Assembly: GCF_004114425.1 (NCBI RefSeq)
Contig: NZ_RDQF01000031.1
Coordinates: 19,169-83,168 of the forward strand
DNA: 64,000 bases
From: Bradyrhizobium vignae
GTDB taxonomy: Bacteria > Pseudomonadota > Alphaproteobacteria > Rhizobiales > Xanthobacteraceae
Direction of reading: 5' to 3'
The notes below the pieces were generated by a model. The model saw nothing but the letters and a program-made list of their open reading frames with translations, had not been told where the DNA came from and did not search any database. Positions 19,151 through 27,891 of this stretch are shown piece by piece. Within the stretch, counting starts at the first letter, position 1, and every line of letters begins with the position of its first letter. The translations under genes were made by a program, and so were the position numbers.

Positions 19151-19874
19151 AGTTGGTGGCATGATGTAGCGGGCACCTCCTAGCAATTGACATGCCAGGA
19201 CTCGCGAAGTTGATTCAGACCATCCCTTTGAGATTTCAGATCGACTCAACCGGAATGTGCTGTCGGGTTCTGCACATGGAGGTCTTGAATCGCACGCCGT
19301 GAGTACTCCCAAAAGCCAGGCGAAGGCACTGCTCGGCGGTAATCTGCGCAATGACGACGGCGAGCGATGTCTTAATCTTCTTTCGAAGCGTGAAAGTCTT
19401 TCGTTGCGTAACGAAACAGAAACCGCATTGTCTCGATTTGAAAGGCATTCGGAGCCGCCCGTTCACCGATCAACGCCAGTCACAGCGTCTGCCCTTTACC
19501 CTGAATGCAGGCGAGCATCGGCGAAATGGCAATCAGCTAGTTTCTATTTCCGGCAAGGCATCGCGCCGACAGTCTGCTTGCTGAGATCAACCGCAGGGGA
19601 CTTTATGGTAAGCCTATCGATTGACTACCTTAAGTCGGAGTCTAATCACGTGGATTTCACAGTGAGCACCAACGGGCCGGAGGAGGATTTCGCAGCTGGA
19701 GCGCGAGCGGCCTATGAAGCATTCTGGTCCTCTGCTCATTTGCAAATGTCGGACCTTTCAACGAGCGTGCTCGAACGCCCAATTTCGCGGCGGCCCTCTC
19801 ACGTGCCAAGGCAATTTGTGCCACGCTGGTGTTTGCCACTGGTGGCAAACCGAAGAGTGTTTCTGCACCGACAC
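19151..19874. other. Region upstream of the NopM-like gene
   Basis: The only frame with some protein character is 19605-19928 on the plus strand (MVSLSIDYLKSESNHVDFTV, then STNGPEEDFAAGARAAYEAF), preceded by GGGGAC. Its end runs across the tts box, and I recognise no domain, so it is at most a hypothetical small ORF or a decayed gene. Confidence 0.3.
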
Positions 19875-19904
19875 TCGTCAGCTGATCGACAGGTGGGCCT
19901 GCTA
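19875..19904 (+). promoter_or_regulatory. tts box (TtsI binding site)
   Basis: TCGTCAGCTGATCGACAGGT with a distal GCCTGCTA; matches the tts consensus with a few core changes. It points towards the NopM-like gene, whose start is about 195 bp downstream, so the transcript would have a long leader. Confidence 0.75.
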
Positions 19905-20099
19905 AGGGCAGCAACGCTGTCACGTTGACGGTCCTCCGGACTTATTACTGGTGCGAGCTTTCTGCGGTTTCGTGACCAGCCGGGCAGCCGCAGCGCACGT
20001 GCACACGCTCTCGAATGTGGAACATTCGCTGCGCGACCACTGCTTCGCGGCCTTGAGAAGCGACGGGCGTACTCTTTGGTTCTGACGATGGGGAAACTG

Positions 20100-21845
20100 A
20101 TGGACACAGGACAGGCTCACCGTCGCACGGGTTCCTCCGGCGACACTTTTGAAGAGGGCGAGCAGGAAAGCTACCTCGGCGGCGTCAACCGAGTCCTGGC
20201 GGGTTGGGTCGAAGTTTTGACAGGGTATCGCACTGCCGGCTCCTCACGCGCGCGGATCCTCGACAATTGGGTTGCCGAAGAGGGGCAGGGCGAAGCCGAG
20301 AATAGGCTACAGGGGCGCAGACGAATCAGGAATTCGGATAACACAAGCTCGCGCTCGCTGGATTTGTCCTCGCTCTCGCTGACCGCTCTGCCCGCCGCCC
20401 TGCCGCCAAGGTTGCTGGAACTGCGCGCCAGGCACAACGAGCTAAGCAGCTTGCCTGCTGTGTTCCCACCCGGTCTCCAGCATCTTCTCATCAGCCATAA
20501 TCGCTTGACCAGTTTGCCGGACGATCTTCCGGCGTCCCTTTCTGAGCTGGAGGTCGCTGACAACAGCTTGACCAGTCTGCCGGCAAACCTTCCGGCCCGG
20601 CTTGCGATCCTGAACGCAAACGACAACCGGCTAACCAGTCTGCCGGACGCTCTCCCGAGCGGCCTCACCTCGCTTGCGGTTAGTGGCAATCAGCTGACCG
20701 AGCTTCCCGCGTCCCTTCCCTCGTGGCTCACTGAACTCGATGTCAGCGGCAATCAATTGGCCCACCTTCCCGACCCTCTTCCAAGCACGCTCCAATCACT
20801 CAATGCCAGGGGTAACCAGCTGACCAGCCTGCCTGAAGGTGTTCTAGAGGCTGTTATGCCGAATAATAGTCTCTACTACCCGAATCTGGAGAGGGTCGCG
20901 TTGGTGGATAACGCGCTGCCGGACGACGTCCTCGCGCACATGGCTGCGGCTGCAGCGCCACCGCAGCTTGCGCAGCAATCCCTGCATGAGACTGTCGCAC
21001 ACTGGCTCGCAGACGACCCGGCGGAACTGGCGAAATGGCAGCAGTTTGCAGATGAGCCCGGCGCCCAAGACTACGCTCAGTTCCTGGACAGGCTGCGAGG
21101 AACCGTGAACTACGGCAATGACGCGTTTCGGCAAGCAGTGGCTGATGATCTGCGGCAGGCGGCCGCCAATCCGACATTGCGCGAGCACTTCTTCACGCAG
21201 GCGTCCGAAGCCAACACGAGCTGCGAGGATCGTGTTACTCTGCACTGGAACGGTATGCAGACCGCGCGCCTTAACGCTGAAGTCCAGGACGGCGTGTACG
21301 ACGACCGTCTTGGTGAACTGATCCAGCGTGGCCGCGTTGCGTTCCGCCTGGAGGCGCTGGACGAGATCGCGCGCGACAGGGTCAACTCGCTCTCCAGCGG
21401 CAACCCGGACGTAGACGACATCGAAGTTTACCTGGCCTATCAACATCGGCTGCGCGAGCCACTCGAGCTCAGCCATGCCGCCCGTGACATGCGCTTCCTG
21501 GCGGTCTCTCACGTAAGCGAGGATGATGCGACGGAGGCGCTCGACCTGGTCCGGGAGCGGGAAGCGAGCCAGTTCACCGACTACATGGCAAGCCGCTGGG
21601 AACCTTGGGAGAAGGTGCTGCAGCGCATTGCTCCGGACGAGCATGCAGCGATGCAACACCGGCTGGTCGAAGCCATGGACGAAGAGTTTCAAACCCGCTT
21701 GGATCAGCGACTGGCCGAGCATGGTCTTCTAGGCGATCCGGATGCTGAGCGGGTGCTCGGAGCCCAAGTCAGAAACGAGATCGCTGGCGAGATCAAACGC
21801 GAGGTCATGCACCGTGTGCTCGCAGAGCACGGCCTCGAACTATGA
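20100..21845 (+). CDS. nopM: NopM-like type III effector: leucine-rich repeats plus NEL E3 ubiquitin ligase
   Basis: About 581 residues from ATG 20100 (GGGGAA just upstream; an open frame starts at 20076). The N-terminal 85 residues are Ser/Thr/Gly-rich, suited to a type III secretion signal. Residues about 90-265 hold seven to eight short LRRs of the LPDDLPASLSELEVADNSLT type. The C-terminal 300 residues are a NEL (IpaH-type) ubiquitin ligase domain; the catalytic Cys is in NTSCEDRVTLHWN, at about residue 375. Further NEL features are YLAYQHRLREPLELSHAARD and MRFLAVSHVSEDD. Such effectors are injected into plant cells and ubiquitinate host proteins, affecting nodulation. The tts box upstream supports TtsI control. 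The gene looks intact. Confidence 0.92.
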   Translation: MDTGQAHRRTGSSGDTFEEGEQESYLGGVNRVLAGWVEVLTGYRTAGSSRARILDNWVAEEGQGEAENRLQGRRRIRNSDNTSSRSLDLSSLSLTALPAALPPRLLELRARHNELSSLPAVFPPGLQHLLISHNRLTSLPDDLPASLSELEVADNSLTSLPANLPARLAILNANDNRLTSLPDALPSGLTSLAVSGNQLTELPASLPSWLTELDVSGNQLAHLPDPLPSTLQSLNARGNQLTSLPEGVLEAVMPNNSLYYPNLERVALVDNALPDDVLAHMAAAAAPPQLAQQSLHETVAHWLADDPAELAKWQQFADEPGAQDYAQFLDRLRGTVNYGNDAFRQAVADDLRQAAANPTLREHFFTQASEANTSCEDRVTLHWNGMQTARLNAEVQDGVYDDRLGELIQRGRVAFRLEALDEIARDRVNSLSSGNPDVDDIEVYLAYQHRLREPLELSHAARDMRFLAVSHVSEDDATEALDLVREREASQFTDYMASRWEPWEKVLQRIAPDEHAAMQHRLVEAMDEEFQTRLDQRLAEHGLLGDPDAERVLGAQVRNEIAGEIKREVMHRVLAEHGLEL

Positions 21846-21854
21846 GGCTCCCAA

Positions 21855-21891
21855 ACCGCCGCAGAAGTATTTATCATTGCTCTGCGGCGGT
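21855..21891 (+). terminator. Terminator-like hairpin after nopM
   Basis: ACCGCCGCAGA (21855-21865) pairs perfectly with TCTGCGGCGGT (21881-21891) around a 15-nt AT-rich loop, 10 bp after the nopM stop. There is no T run, so it may be a factor-dependent or mRNA-stabilising hairpin. A second hairpin, CCAAGGTGC-TTTT-GCACCTTGG, is at 21928-21949. Confidence 0.55.
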
Positions 21892-21906
21892 ACCTAAACA
21901 TCGCTC

Positions 21907-22239
21907 GTGGAGCCTCGCCCCTCGCTGCCAAGGTGCTTTTGCACCTTGGAAAGTACGCTGCCGCCGACCAGGGCTTTCGGTGTTTCCGACCGACGAAAAG
22001 TCCCGCGCGCGGCGAGGGCGTATCTGCGTCCGGTCGAAAGCCGCTTCGGGACGAGAGCTCCGTTGCTCGAAAAAGTTGTTGAGGAGACCAACGCGCGCAG
22101 CGGTGAAATCACCCGTTGCGGAGGCGCTGCCGCAGCCAACCAGCTCGGTTTCACGATGCAGCTACCTGTTCGGCAGGTCTATTTGACTTCGGGGCCTTCG
22201 CGAGCTGCAACTCAGGACGGCCTGCACACTTCTCGATAA
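21907..22239 (+). pseudogene. Remnant of a DUF6088/AbiEi-type antitoxin-like protein
   Basis: The frame contains RRKVPRAARAYLRP, then LLEKVVEETNARSGEITRCG, GAAAANQLGFTMQLPVRQVY and LTSGPSR, which matches the middle of DUF6088-family proteins (type IV toxin-antitoxin antitoxin-like, N-terminal winged helix). The expected continuation is missing and the frame breaks down after GPSR. No toxin partner is next to it. I read it as a decayed gene. Confidence 0.5.
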
Positions 22240-22751
22240 AACAATGTTTGGGTCGTTTGACGCCTGAACGCCCTTTGTTCGCCGCAGGCGACCCATCTCG
22301 TCTTCACGGACCGAACGTCTTTTTCGAAGGCTTACGGCCGAGTGCCGGACGGCGCATAGGGCATTCGGCAATCGCTCCGGAGTAGTGAAACACAAGCGAG
22401 GGCAATTCGGTCCCTACGGACCGCAGTCAAAGCAGAAGTTGAACTCGAAGGCACGAGAACGAACGTTGCCTGAATGAGCGCCTGCAAGATGACAAGCTCA
22501 GCGCCAAAGTTGATACGAGAATGACAAGATGCTCGTCACGTATGATCATTGGACTCTGTTACAGGTATGTGGCCCCGCCGTGATGCTTGAATTCAGCGCA
22601 CGATGCAGGCGATCCGTTGCGATGTCGTCGACGAATTTCGCCGCCTCGAGCAGGGGGCCAGCGAAGAGGTGCGGCAAATGGGAGTGACCCCGTGCTGTCG
22701 TCACGCGGTTGCCGGTGCGAGGCCGGTCTTGAAGGCAGCGATATCGTGATC
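22240..22751. other. Gene-poor region before the second effector
   Basis: No supported gene. Short arginine/serine-rich frames only on both strands. Confidence 0.35.
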
Positions 22752-22781
22752 TCGTCAGCTTTTCGAAAGGTTGCGGCTACA
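22752..22781 (+). promoter_or_regulatory. tts box (TtsI binding site)
   Basis: TCGTCAGCTTTTCGAAAGGT followed by GCGGCTACA; almost a perfect match to the consensus core. It is about 100 bp upstream of the ATG at 22882. Confidence 0.92.
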
Positions 22782-22881
22782 ACAATCGAGAACCTGATTC
22801 TTGCTGAACGAGCTGCGATCTGGGCCTTAATCCAGGCCGTGCGGATTGCTACAGGGTCTACACAAACATGAGGAGAGCAGG

Positions 22882-25134
22882 ATGGATCCGGTTGACCCAT
22901 TCTTCGATTCAGGAGCCTGGATGCGGGAATACGCCGCCCTGCAGGGGCGGTCTGCGCAGGGAGCGGGCAGCCCAAGCGAGCAGGGTGACTTTGAGGGGCG
23001 GCTGCGGGACTTGAATCTGGATCCGTCTGATCAAAGGAACTCAAATTCGCCTGATCGGCCTGCCGCAGGAGGTGGCCGAGCAGTCCGACGAGACGATTTC
23101 GGCGGTTCGATGCGGGCGCCGCCGCACTCCGCTTTTAGGGAGAGTGCGCTGGGCGGCACGCGCCGGAGCGTAGACATTCCCAGCTTTCAGCTTCCCGCTT
23201 CGGCGCAACCGCAGCCTAGTTTACGAGATGATCTGTTCAGCAGCGCACGTTACAGCTTTCCGGACGCAGAGTCTGTCGCGTCGGCCAAGAGCGGGAAAAG
23301 CCGCGGATTATGGTCACGCTTCAAGTCGGGAATCGGCAAGGCCCTTGGCGGCAGCAGCAGCGGAAAGTCGTCGCACGAGGTGGGGCAATCTGACGTCATT
23401 TCGACGAATTTACGGATTGACTATGCCAGGCAGCCGGGCCGGACGCGCGGGGGGCCTGTCCCTGACGCGGACGAGATGCTCATAACAGAGTTCAGAAACC
23501 GAGCGGCTGGCAACCTCAGCGACGGCACCATCAAGAATGCGGCAGCCGATTTGCGCCATTTGAGCGCGCGACTGAGTGCGGCGGGCAGGCCCTCAATTGC
23601 GGATCGAATTCGCCGGGAATTGGAGAACGCGCAGCAGGAGAATCCGGAGGTGGAAAACCACCAGCTGGAAGCTGAGCTCGATGAGGATGTCGACACCTAC
23701 GCAAATGATCGAGGCCGGCGCATCAAGGCGGCCTTGAAGAAGCTCCGTGAGGTCGGCGCCGGAAACACCCTGGCGGCCGATATCCGTCGACTGGCTCCTT
23801 ACGCCGCGGACGCAACCCTCATCCGCATGTGGGCGGCTGCGGAAAAGGCAACACATAGGATCGACTCAAACACGATCGACAGGCTCGCTCGCCGCATGTC
23901 CAGGCTGAGTGACTGGCTGCAGACGCATGATAGGCCGCCTATGGCCGGTCGACTTTCCACGCCCGCATTTGTCCGGGATGTCGAGGAGTACAGGCGCGAA
24001 ACCGGCGACAGCAAGATCAACGCTGATCTGGTCAAGCTTGGGCTCTACCAGCAAATCCTTGAAGCGAACAGGGCGCTTGGATTGCCGCCTCCTGAGGATC
24101 CCGGCCAGCCTTCTCGGGAAGCTGCTCGACAGCCGCACTCACTGCAGGAGGCTCCCGCAACACCAGCTAGCCCAAGCGCGGGAGCCTGGGATTGGCTTGG
24201 CGAGCAGATCCACGGGCCCACCATATCGATGCCAGCGCCGCCCCGCGATTGGCAGGCCGGTTCATCGCAGCAGCTCCCCGCAACGCGGGCGGGGGCGAGC
24301 ACGGGCGCCTGGGATTGGCTCGGCGGTCAAATCTACGAATTTGCTTCACCATCGGCAGCGCCGGACTCGGCCGCGCAAGCTCATCTGCCGCTCGAGCTTC
24401 CTGCTACTCCGGCCACCCCGAGCCAGGGAGCCTGGGCTTGGCTTGGGCAACAGATGCAAGAACCCGCCTCGCCGTCGTCCGTGAGGCCCAGGTCGTCAAA
24501 CATCTACGGCGGTCTCGAGTCCTTCGTTGATCTGGATCCAAGCACACCCTTCGACTTGCGTGACGATGCGCGCTCTGCGCCAGCACCTGAACCTGCAGCC
24601 GCCTCGTCGTTGGCAGAACCGCAGGGGGCAGCTCCGGAGCTGCGGGATATTGGAGCGATCGTTGGCGCCAACTGGCGCCACGGCTCCCAGGCGGCTTCAG
24701 ACGTGTTGATCGACGTATTGGGCAACATCAATCTGCTGCCAAGCCAGTTCGGGCCAAGTCAGTTTGCGATTAATGGGGAGCGTTATTCCGCGGCATTCGG
24801 GCCGGAAGGCGGCACGGATATTCGCCTGATCCATCACCCGCGCGTTGCCGGGAACGAAGCTGGCCCATCGCGGCCGCTCTATCGCCCTCCGCAGGTCCTT
24901 GCAGCCGCAGGTCGCGGTGAGAATGCAGTGGACCTTGGTTATCTGATCCACGGCGGATGGGAGCACAGGGAGCGGTTCCTTCCACTTTATCTTGTCCGCG
25001 TGCTGGAAGGCCAGCGCATCATGCCCGAATTTGGGCGTCCGACCTATTTCGAGATCCGCGGAGTGCCTTACCGAGGCGAGTTGGTGGAAAGTGAGGGACG
25101 CCAGCGCGTACGCGTCTATCCCGAACGTCGGTGA
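22882..25134 (+). CDS. Candidate type III effector with integrase-like module, AWDWLG repeats and duplicated C-terminal domain
   Basis: 750 residues from ATG 22882 (AGGAGAGCAGG just upstream; open frame from 22846). Residues 1-170 are Ser/Gly/Arg-rich. Residues about 190-410 contain integrase core-binding-like helices (LSDGTIKNAAADLRHLSARL; IDRLARRMSRLSDWLQTHDR). Three repeats follow at about 425-560: PSAGAWDWLGEQI, ASTGAWDWLGGQI and PSQGAWAWLGQQM, each in a Pro/Ala-rich setting. The last 160 residues are two related copies of a domain of about 65-70 residues (IGAIVGANWRHGSQ.. and LGYLIHGGWEHRER..). I know no exact family, but the first module is shared with the other two effector candidates in this window. 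The tts box makes export by the type III system likely. Confidence 0.8.
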   Translation: MDPVDPFFDSGAWMREYAALQGRSAQGAGSPSEQGDFEGRLRDLNLDPSDQRNSNSPDRPAAGGGRAVRRDDFGGSMRAPPHSAFRESALGGTRRSVDIPSFQLPASAQPQPSLRDDLFSSARYSFPDAESVASAKSGKSRGLWSRFKSGIGKALGGSSSGKSSHEVGQSDVISTNLRIDYARQPGRTRGGPVPDADEMLITEFRNRAAGNLSDGTIKNAAADLRHLSARLSAAGRPSIADRIRRELENAQQENPEVENHQLEAELDEDVDTYANDRGRRIKAALKKLREVGAGNTLAADIRRLAPYAADATLIRMWAAAEKATHRIDSNTIDRLARRMSRLSDWLQTHDRPPMAGRLSTPAFVRDVEEYRRETGDSKINADLVKLGLYQQILEANRALGLPPPEDPGQPSREAARQPHSLQEAPATPASPSAGAWDWLGEQIHGPTISMPAPPRDWQAGSSQQLPATRAGASTGAWDWLGGQIYEFASPSAAPDSAAQAHLPLELPATPATPSQGAWAWLGQQMQEPASPSSVRPRSSNIYGGLESFVDLDPSTPFDLRDDARSAPAPEPAAASSLAEPQGAAPELRDIGAIVGANWRHGSQAASDVLIDVLGNINLLPSQFGPSQFAINGERYSAAFGPEGGTDIRLIHHPRVAGNEAGPSRPLYRPPQVLAAAGRGENAVDLGYLIHGGWEHRERFLPLYLVRVLEGQRIMPEFGRPTYFEIRGVPYRGELVESEGRQRVRVYPERR

Positions 25135-25537
25135 AGACGACAAGTTGACTGCAATTCCAAATGCTCGGCGGGCAGCTCGCGCGAGGCGTTCTATCATGCG
25201 ACGCTTGACGGCCATGCACCCTATCGATGCAGATCGCAAAAGTGGGCGCGTGAATACAGGCCTGATTTGGACGGCGGTGTTGACTCCAACGCGTTCTCGA
25301 TCTGCAATCTCTGGAGGTTGGCTCGGAAGCTTAGAAAACGACAGTCTCTTAAGAAAACGCGGTGTAAGCCCGATCCATAGTGTGCGCTACCCCACCTTGC
25401 CCACCGTCGCTCCTGGTAAGTCTGCTCTGCGTCGAATGTGCCCTTGCACCAAAGCGGACGGGGCGGGTTGATCCTCGCCCTTCCTAAGGCTCCTCTGCTT
25501 ATTCATCGTCAAGCAGTCGCCGAAGCTCCCGTGGAGA
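25135..25537. other. Intergenic region with decayed 3' end of the minus-strand effector
   Basis: On the minus strand the reading frame of the next gene continues past its TAG (25538-25540) as SPRELRRLLDDE, then TAA (25499-25501), AEEP, TAG, and an open stretch to about 25385. This is one more repeat unit now cut off by stop codons. The rest, 25135-25385, shows nothing. Confidence 0.55.
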
Positions 25538-27568
25538 CTATTGCTCTGGGTCGAAAGTATATCCTTCTGGATCAATGGTGAGCTGAGGGACGAGGGGATC
25601 GTCCAGTCCGTAAAGCGTGTCATGCAAGTCCTTTTCTAGCTGCTGAAGCTCCTCTGCGGGGACTGCGATTGGGGAAGGACTGGGTTGATCACCAAGATGA
25701 ACCAGCACTCGCCGGAGATCTGTCTGAGGGAGCTGCTCCGAGTTCAGCGTAACTTGCTCCTGGATGAACGCCGACGTAGCGGATCGATCATCTCGCCCTG
25801 CGACGAGCTCCTGAGCCATCCGAAACTCCCCCGCAGCGAACTGCTCCGGATCAATACTAAGTTCTTCTGGATCAACAGAATAGGAAGGGCCAGGCAGGCC
25901 CTCCTGATATTGAAGCTCCTTTGGATAGCCCGAGATCGGCGACCGGCTCCATTGATCATCAAGATGATCCAATGCTCGTCGGAACTCTATCTGGGGGAGC
26001 TGCTGCGAATCGAATGTGATTTGCTCCCGGATGAAAGCCGACGTGGCGGGCTGATCATCTCCCTCCTCGGCAAGCTCCTGTGCGTCTTCATCCTCGAGCA
26101 GTCGACGAAACTCCCCTGGAGAGAACTGCTCTGGGTCAATAGAAAATTCTGCTGGATCAAGGGAAAACGAAGAGCTAGGAGCGGCTTCCCCTTCCCGGTG
26201 AAGCTCGTCATGTAATTCCGCCGGCTGCCGAAGCTCCTCTGAAGAAGCCGGACCTGGCGAGACGATCGATTGATCATCACGACGACCCTGTACGCGCCGA
26301 AGCTGCTCCTCACCAGGCTGCTCTGGATCGTCCGCGGCCTGTCCTTCGCGGAGAGCGGGCAGTACGGGCCGACTATCCTGCCCCGCCTGCTGCTCCTCTT
26401 GCTGAGCTTCGTGCGAGGCGCCGTGCTGCGCAGCCGCGCCGTCGATGCGTCTCGGCTCCGCTTGTACCGCGCCTACGCGATTGATGGAAGCCTCGTTTTG
26501 CGGAGCAGGAGTGAGCTTAGCGCGAGTGCGCCATGGGCGAATGATCGGCATGACGACGCCCGTCGACCGAAAGGTCCGCAGATGCTCTAATGCTCTAACG
26601 ACTCTGTTGCTCTTGTCCTCTGCGCTGAATTCGCGGACGTCACCGCCATCGGTCAGCGACTTGCCGTCCAGCCGAGCAACAATGCTTGGTTTGCTTTTTG
26701 CGAAGAGCCAACGGCTAAAGCCAATAAGCGAATTTGCATGCTGCTTCGCCGTAGCGGCGGCCATCCCGCCCTCAATGAGAGCCTCCTCAAGCCTGAAGAC
26801 ATCGCGAGCATCCTCGGGATAAAGAGGCCGCCTGTCCCACTGCCCCCGGATTATGACGCCCATTGTGGCGACCGGCATTGCTCCGCCACTTTCTCCTGAA
26901 GCGCCGCCTGCGCTCGATTGCCGATATACCATAACCTCTTCCAGATCGTTCAGCGTCCTCTTTCTCTTCGCTGCTCTTGATTGAGCTGTGTCATGCTCAT
27001 GATTGATGAGGACCTCCTCGTTTGGCGGGAGATTGCTCCGGGCACGTGCATCCATCGGCTCGTCCGGGGATTGCTGGAGATCGTTAGAAGCGTCTTTCGC
27101 TGAGGGGAGCGCGCGCGGTCGCCCCCGAGAAACGACATGGTCGGAATCGTGATACGCGCGAAGGACGCTTAGAGCCGTCTTCACGAGAGCCTCTTTGGGA
27201 AAGTAGGTATCTGCGTGATGAACTAGGGAGTTGTGGTCAGCTAGATCAGTCGTTTGGCCACGGGCGCGGAGATCATTCGCCAGTCGACGAAGTGCCTGTG
27301 TATAAAACCCGACCGTGTTCCGTTGTGGGTTCTTCTGAGCCGTATATTGAGCAATCGCCCTGTCGATAAGGTCCCGGTCTTCTGTAGTTAGATGGGGATA
27401 GGGGCCCCCACCGCCGCGGACGGGAGCGGGTTCGGCCTGCCTTGCCTCAGCCAAGTGCTGCTCAAAGCCATCTTGTCCCGCCTGGCTCGTCTGCGGCTCT
27501 TGCGAGACCGCGCTTTGCACCTGGGACCAAGCTGGCACGTTAAACCGGTCAAAATCTTGCGGGTCCAC
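25538..27568 (-). CDS. Candidate type III effector with integrase-like modules and DPEQFxxGEFRRLLED repeats, probably truncated
   Basis: 676 residues from GTG 27568 (VDPQDFDRFNVP), chosen because GGAGGTGAGG is 5 bp upstream and the tts box lies just before it; the open frame reaches 27682 through the box. Residues about 60-150 and 240-350 are two integrase core-binding-like modules (NTVGFYTQALRRLANDLRAR; MAAATAKQHANSLIGFSRWL). The last third has Asp/Glu-rich repeats such as FSIDPEQFSPGEFRRLLEDE. A KRKR cluster (AKRKRTLND) may be a nuclear localisation signal. The frame ends in the middle of a repeat (TFDPEQ), and further repeat sequence continues beyond in-frame stops, so the protein seems to have lost its C-terminus. 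Style resembles NopD/Bel2-5-type effectors without the protease domain. Confidence 0.75.
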   Translation of the reverse strand: MDPQDFDRFNVPAWSQVQSAVSQEPQTSQAGQDGFEQHLAEARQAEPAPVRGGGGPYPHLTTEDRDLIDRAIAQYTAQKNPQRNTVGFYTQALRRLANDLRARGQTTDLADHNSLVHHADTYFPKEALVKTALSVLRAYHDSDHVVSRGRPRALPSAKDASNDLQQSPDEPMDARARSNLPPNEEVLINHEHDTAQSRAAKRKRTLNDLEEVMVYRQSSAGGASGESGGAMPVATMGVIIRGQWDRRPLYPEDARDVFRLEEALIEGGMAAATAKQHANSLIGFSRWLFAKSKPSIVARLDGKSLTDGGDVREFSAEDKSNRVVRALEHLRTFRSTGVVMPIIRPWRTRAKLTPAPQNEASINRVGAVQAEPRRIDGAAAQHGASHEAQQEEQQAGQDSRPVLPALREGQAADDPEQPGEEQLRRVQGRRDDQSIVSPGPASSEELRQPAELHDELHREGEAAPSSSFSLDPAEFSIDPEQFSPGEFRRLLEDEDAQELAEEGDDQPATSAFIREQITFDSQQLPQIEFRRALDHLDDQWSRSPISGYPKELQYQEGLPGPSYSVDPEELSIDPEQFAAGEFRMAQELVAGRDDRSATSAFIQEQVTLNSEQLPQTDLRRVLVHLGDQPSPSPIAVPAEELQQLEKDLHDTLYGLDDPLVPQLTIDPEGYTFDPEQ

Positions 27569-27606
27569 GCTAGCCTCACCTCCAGGATCACCTGAACAGG
27601 TCTGAC

Positions 27607-27636
27607 TAGTCGGGCAAGCTTTCGAGAACCTGACCT
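27607..27636 (-). promoter_or_regulatory. tts box (TtsI binding site), minus strand
   Basis: Reverse complement reads AGGTCAGGTTCTCGAAAGCT then GCCCGACTA, matching the tts consensus with few changes. It is about 40 bp upstream of the GTG start at 27568. Confidence 0.88.
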
Positions 27637-27891
27637 CGCCATGGTTTCGTACGGAAGTTATTCGCCCTGGCGGATCTCGCAATTGACGGCGCTCGAGACC
27701 AGCCTCTCCTTAACAATTCGCTCAATTTCCCTGGAGAACTAAGGACATCGTTTCCCGTGACCCTTTTAGTTGGCGTCCGGTTATATCCGACCTAACGGCT
27801 CATCTAGCGCAGATGCGGGGCGATCTTTTCAAAGAGTTCGCGAAGCCGGTCCCATGCGTCACGAGAAGGTGGGAGCAGAAGGGCGCGATGA

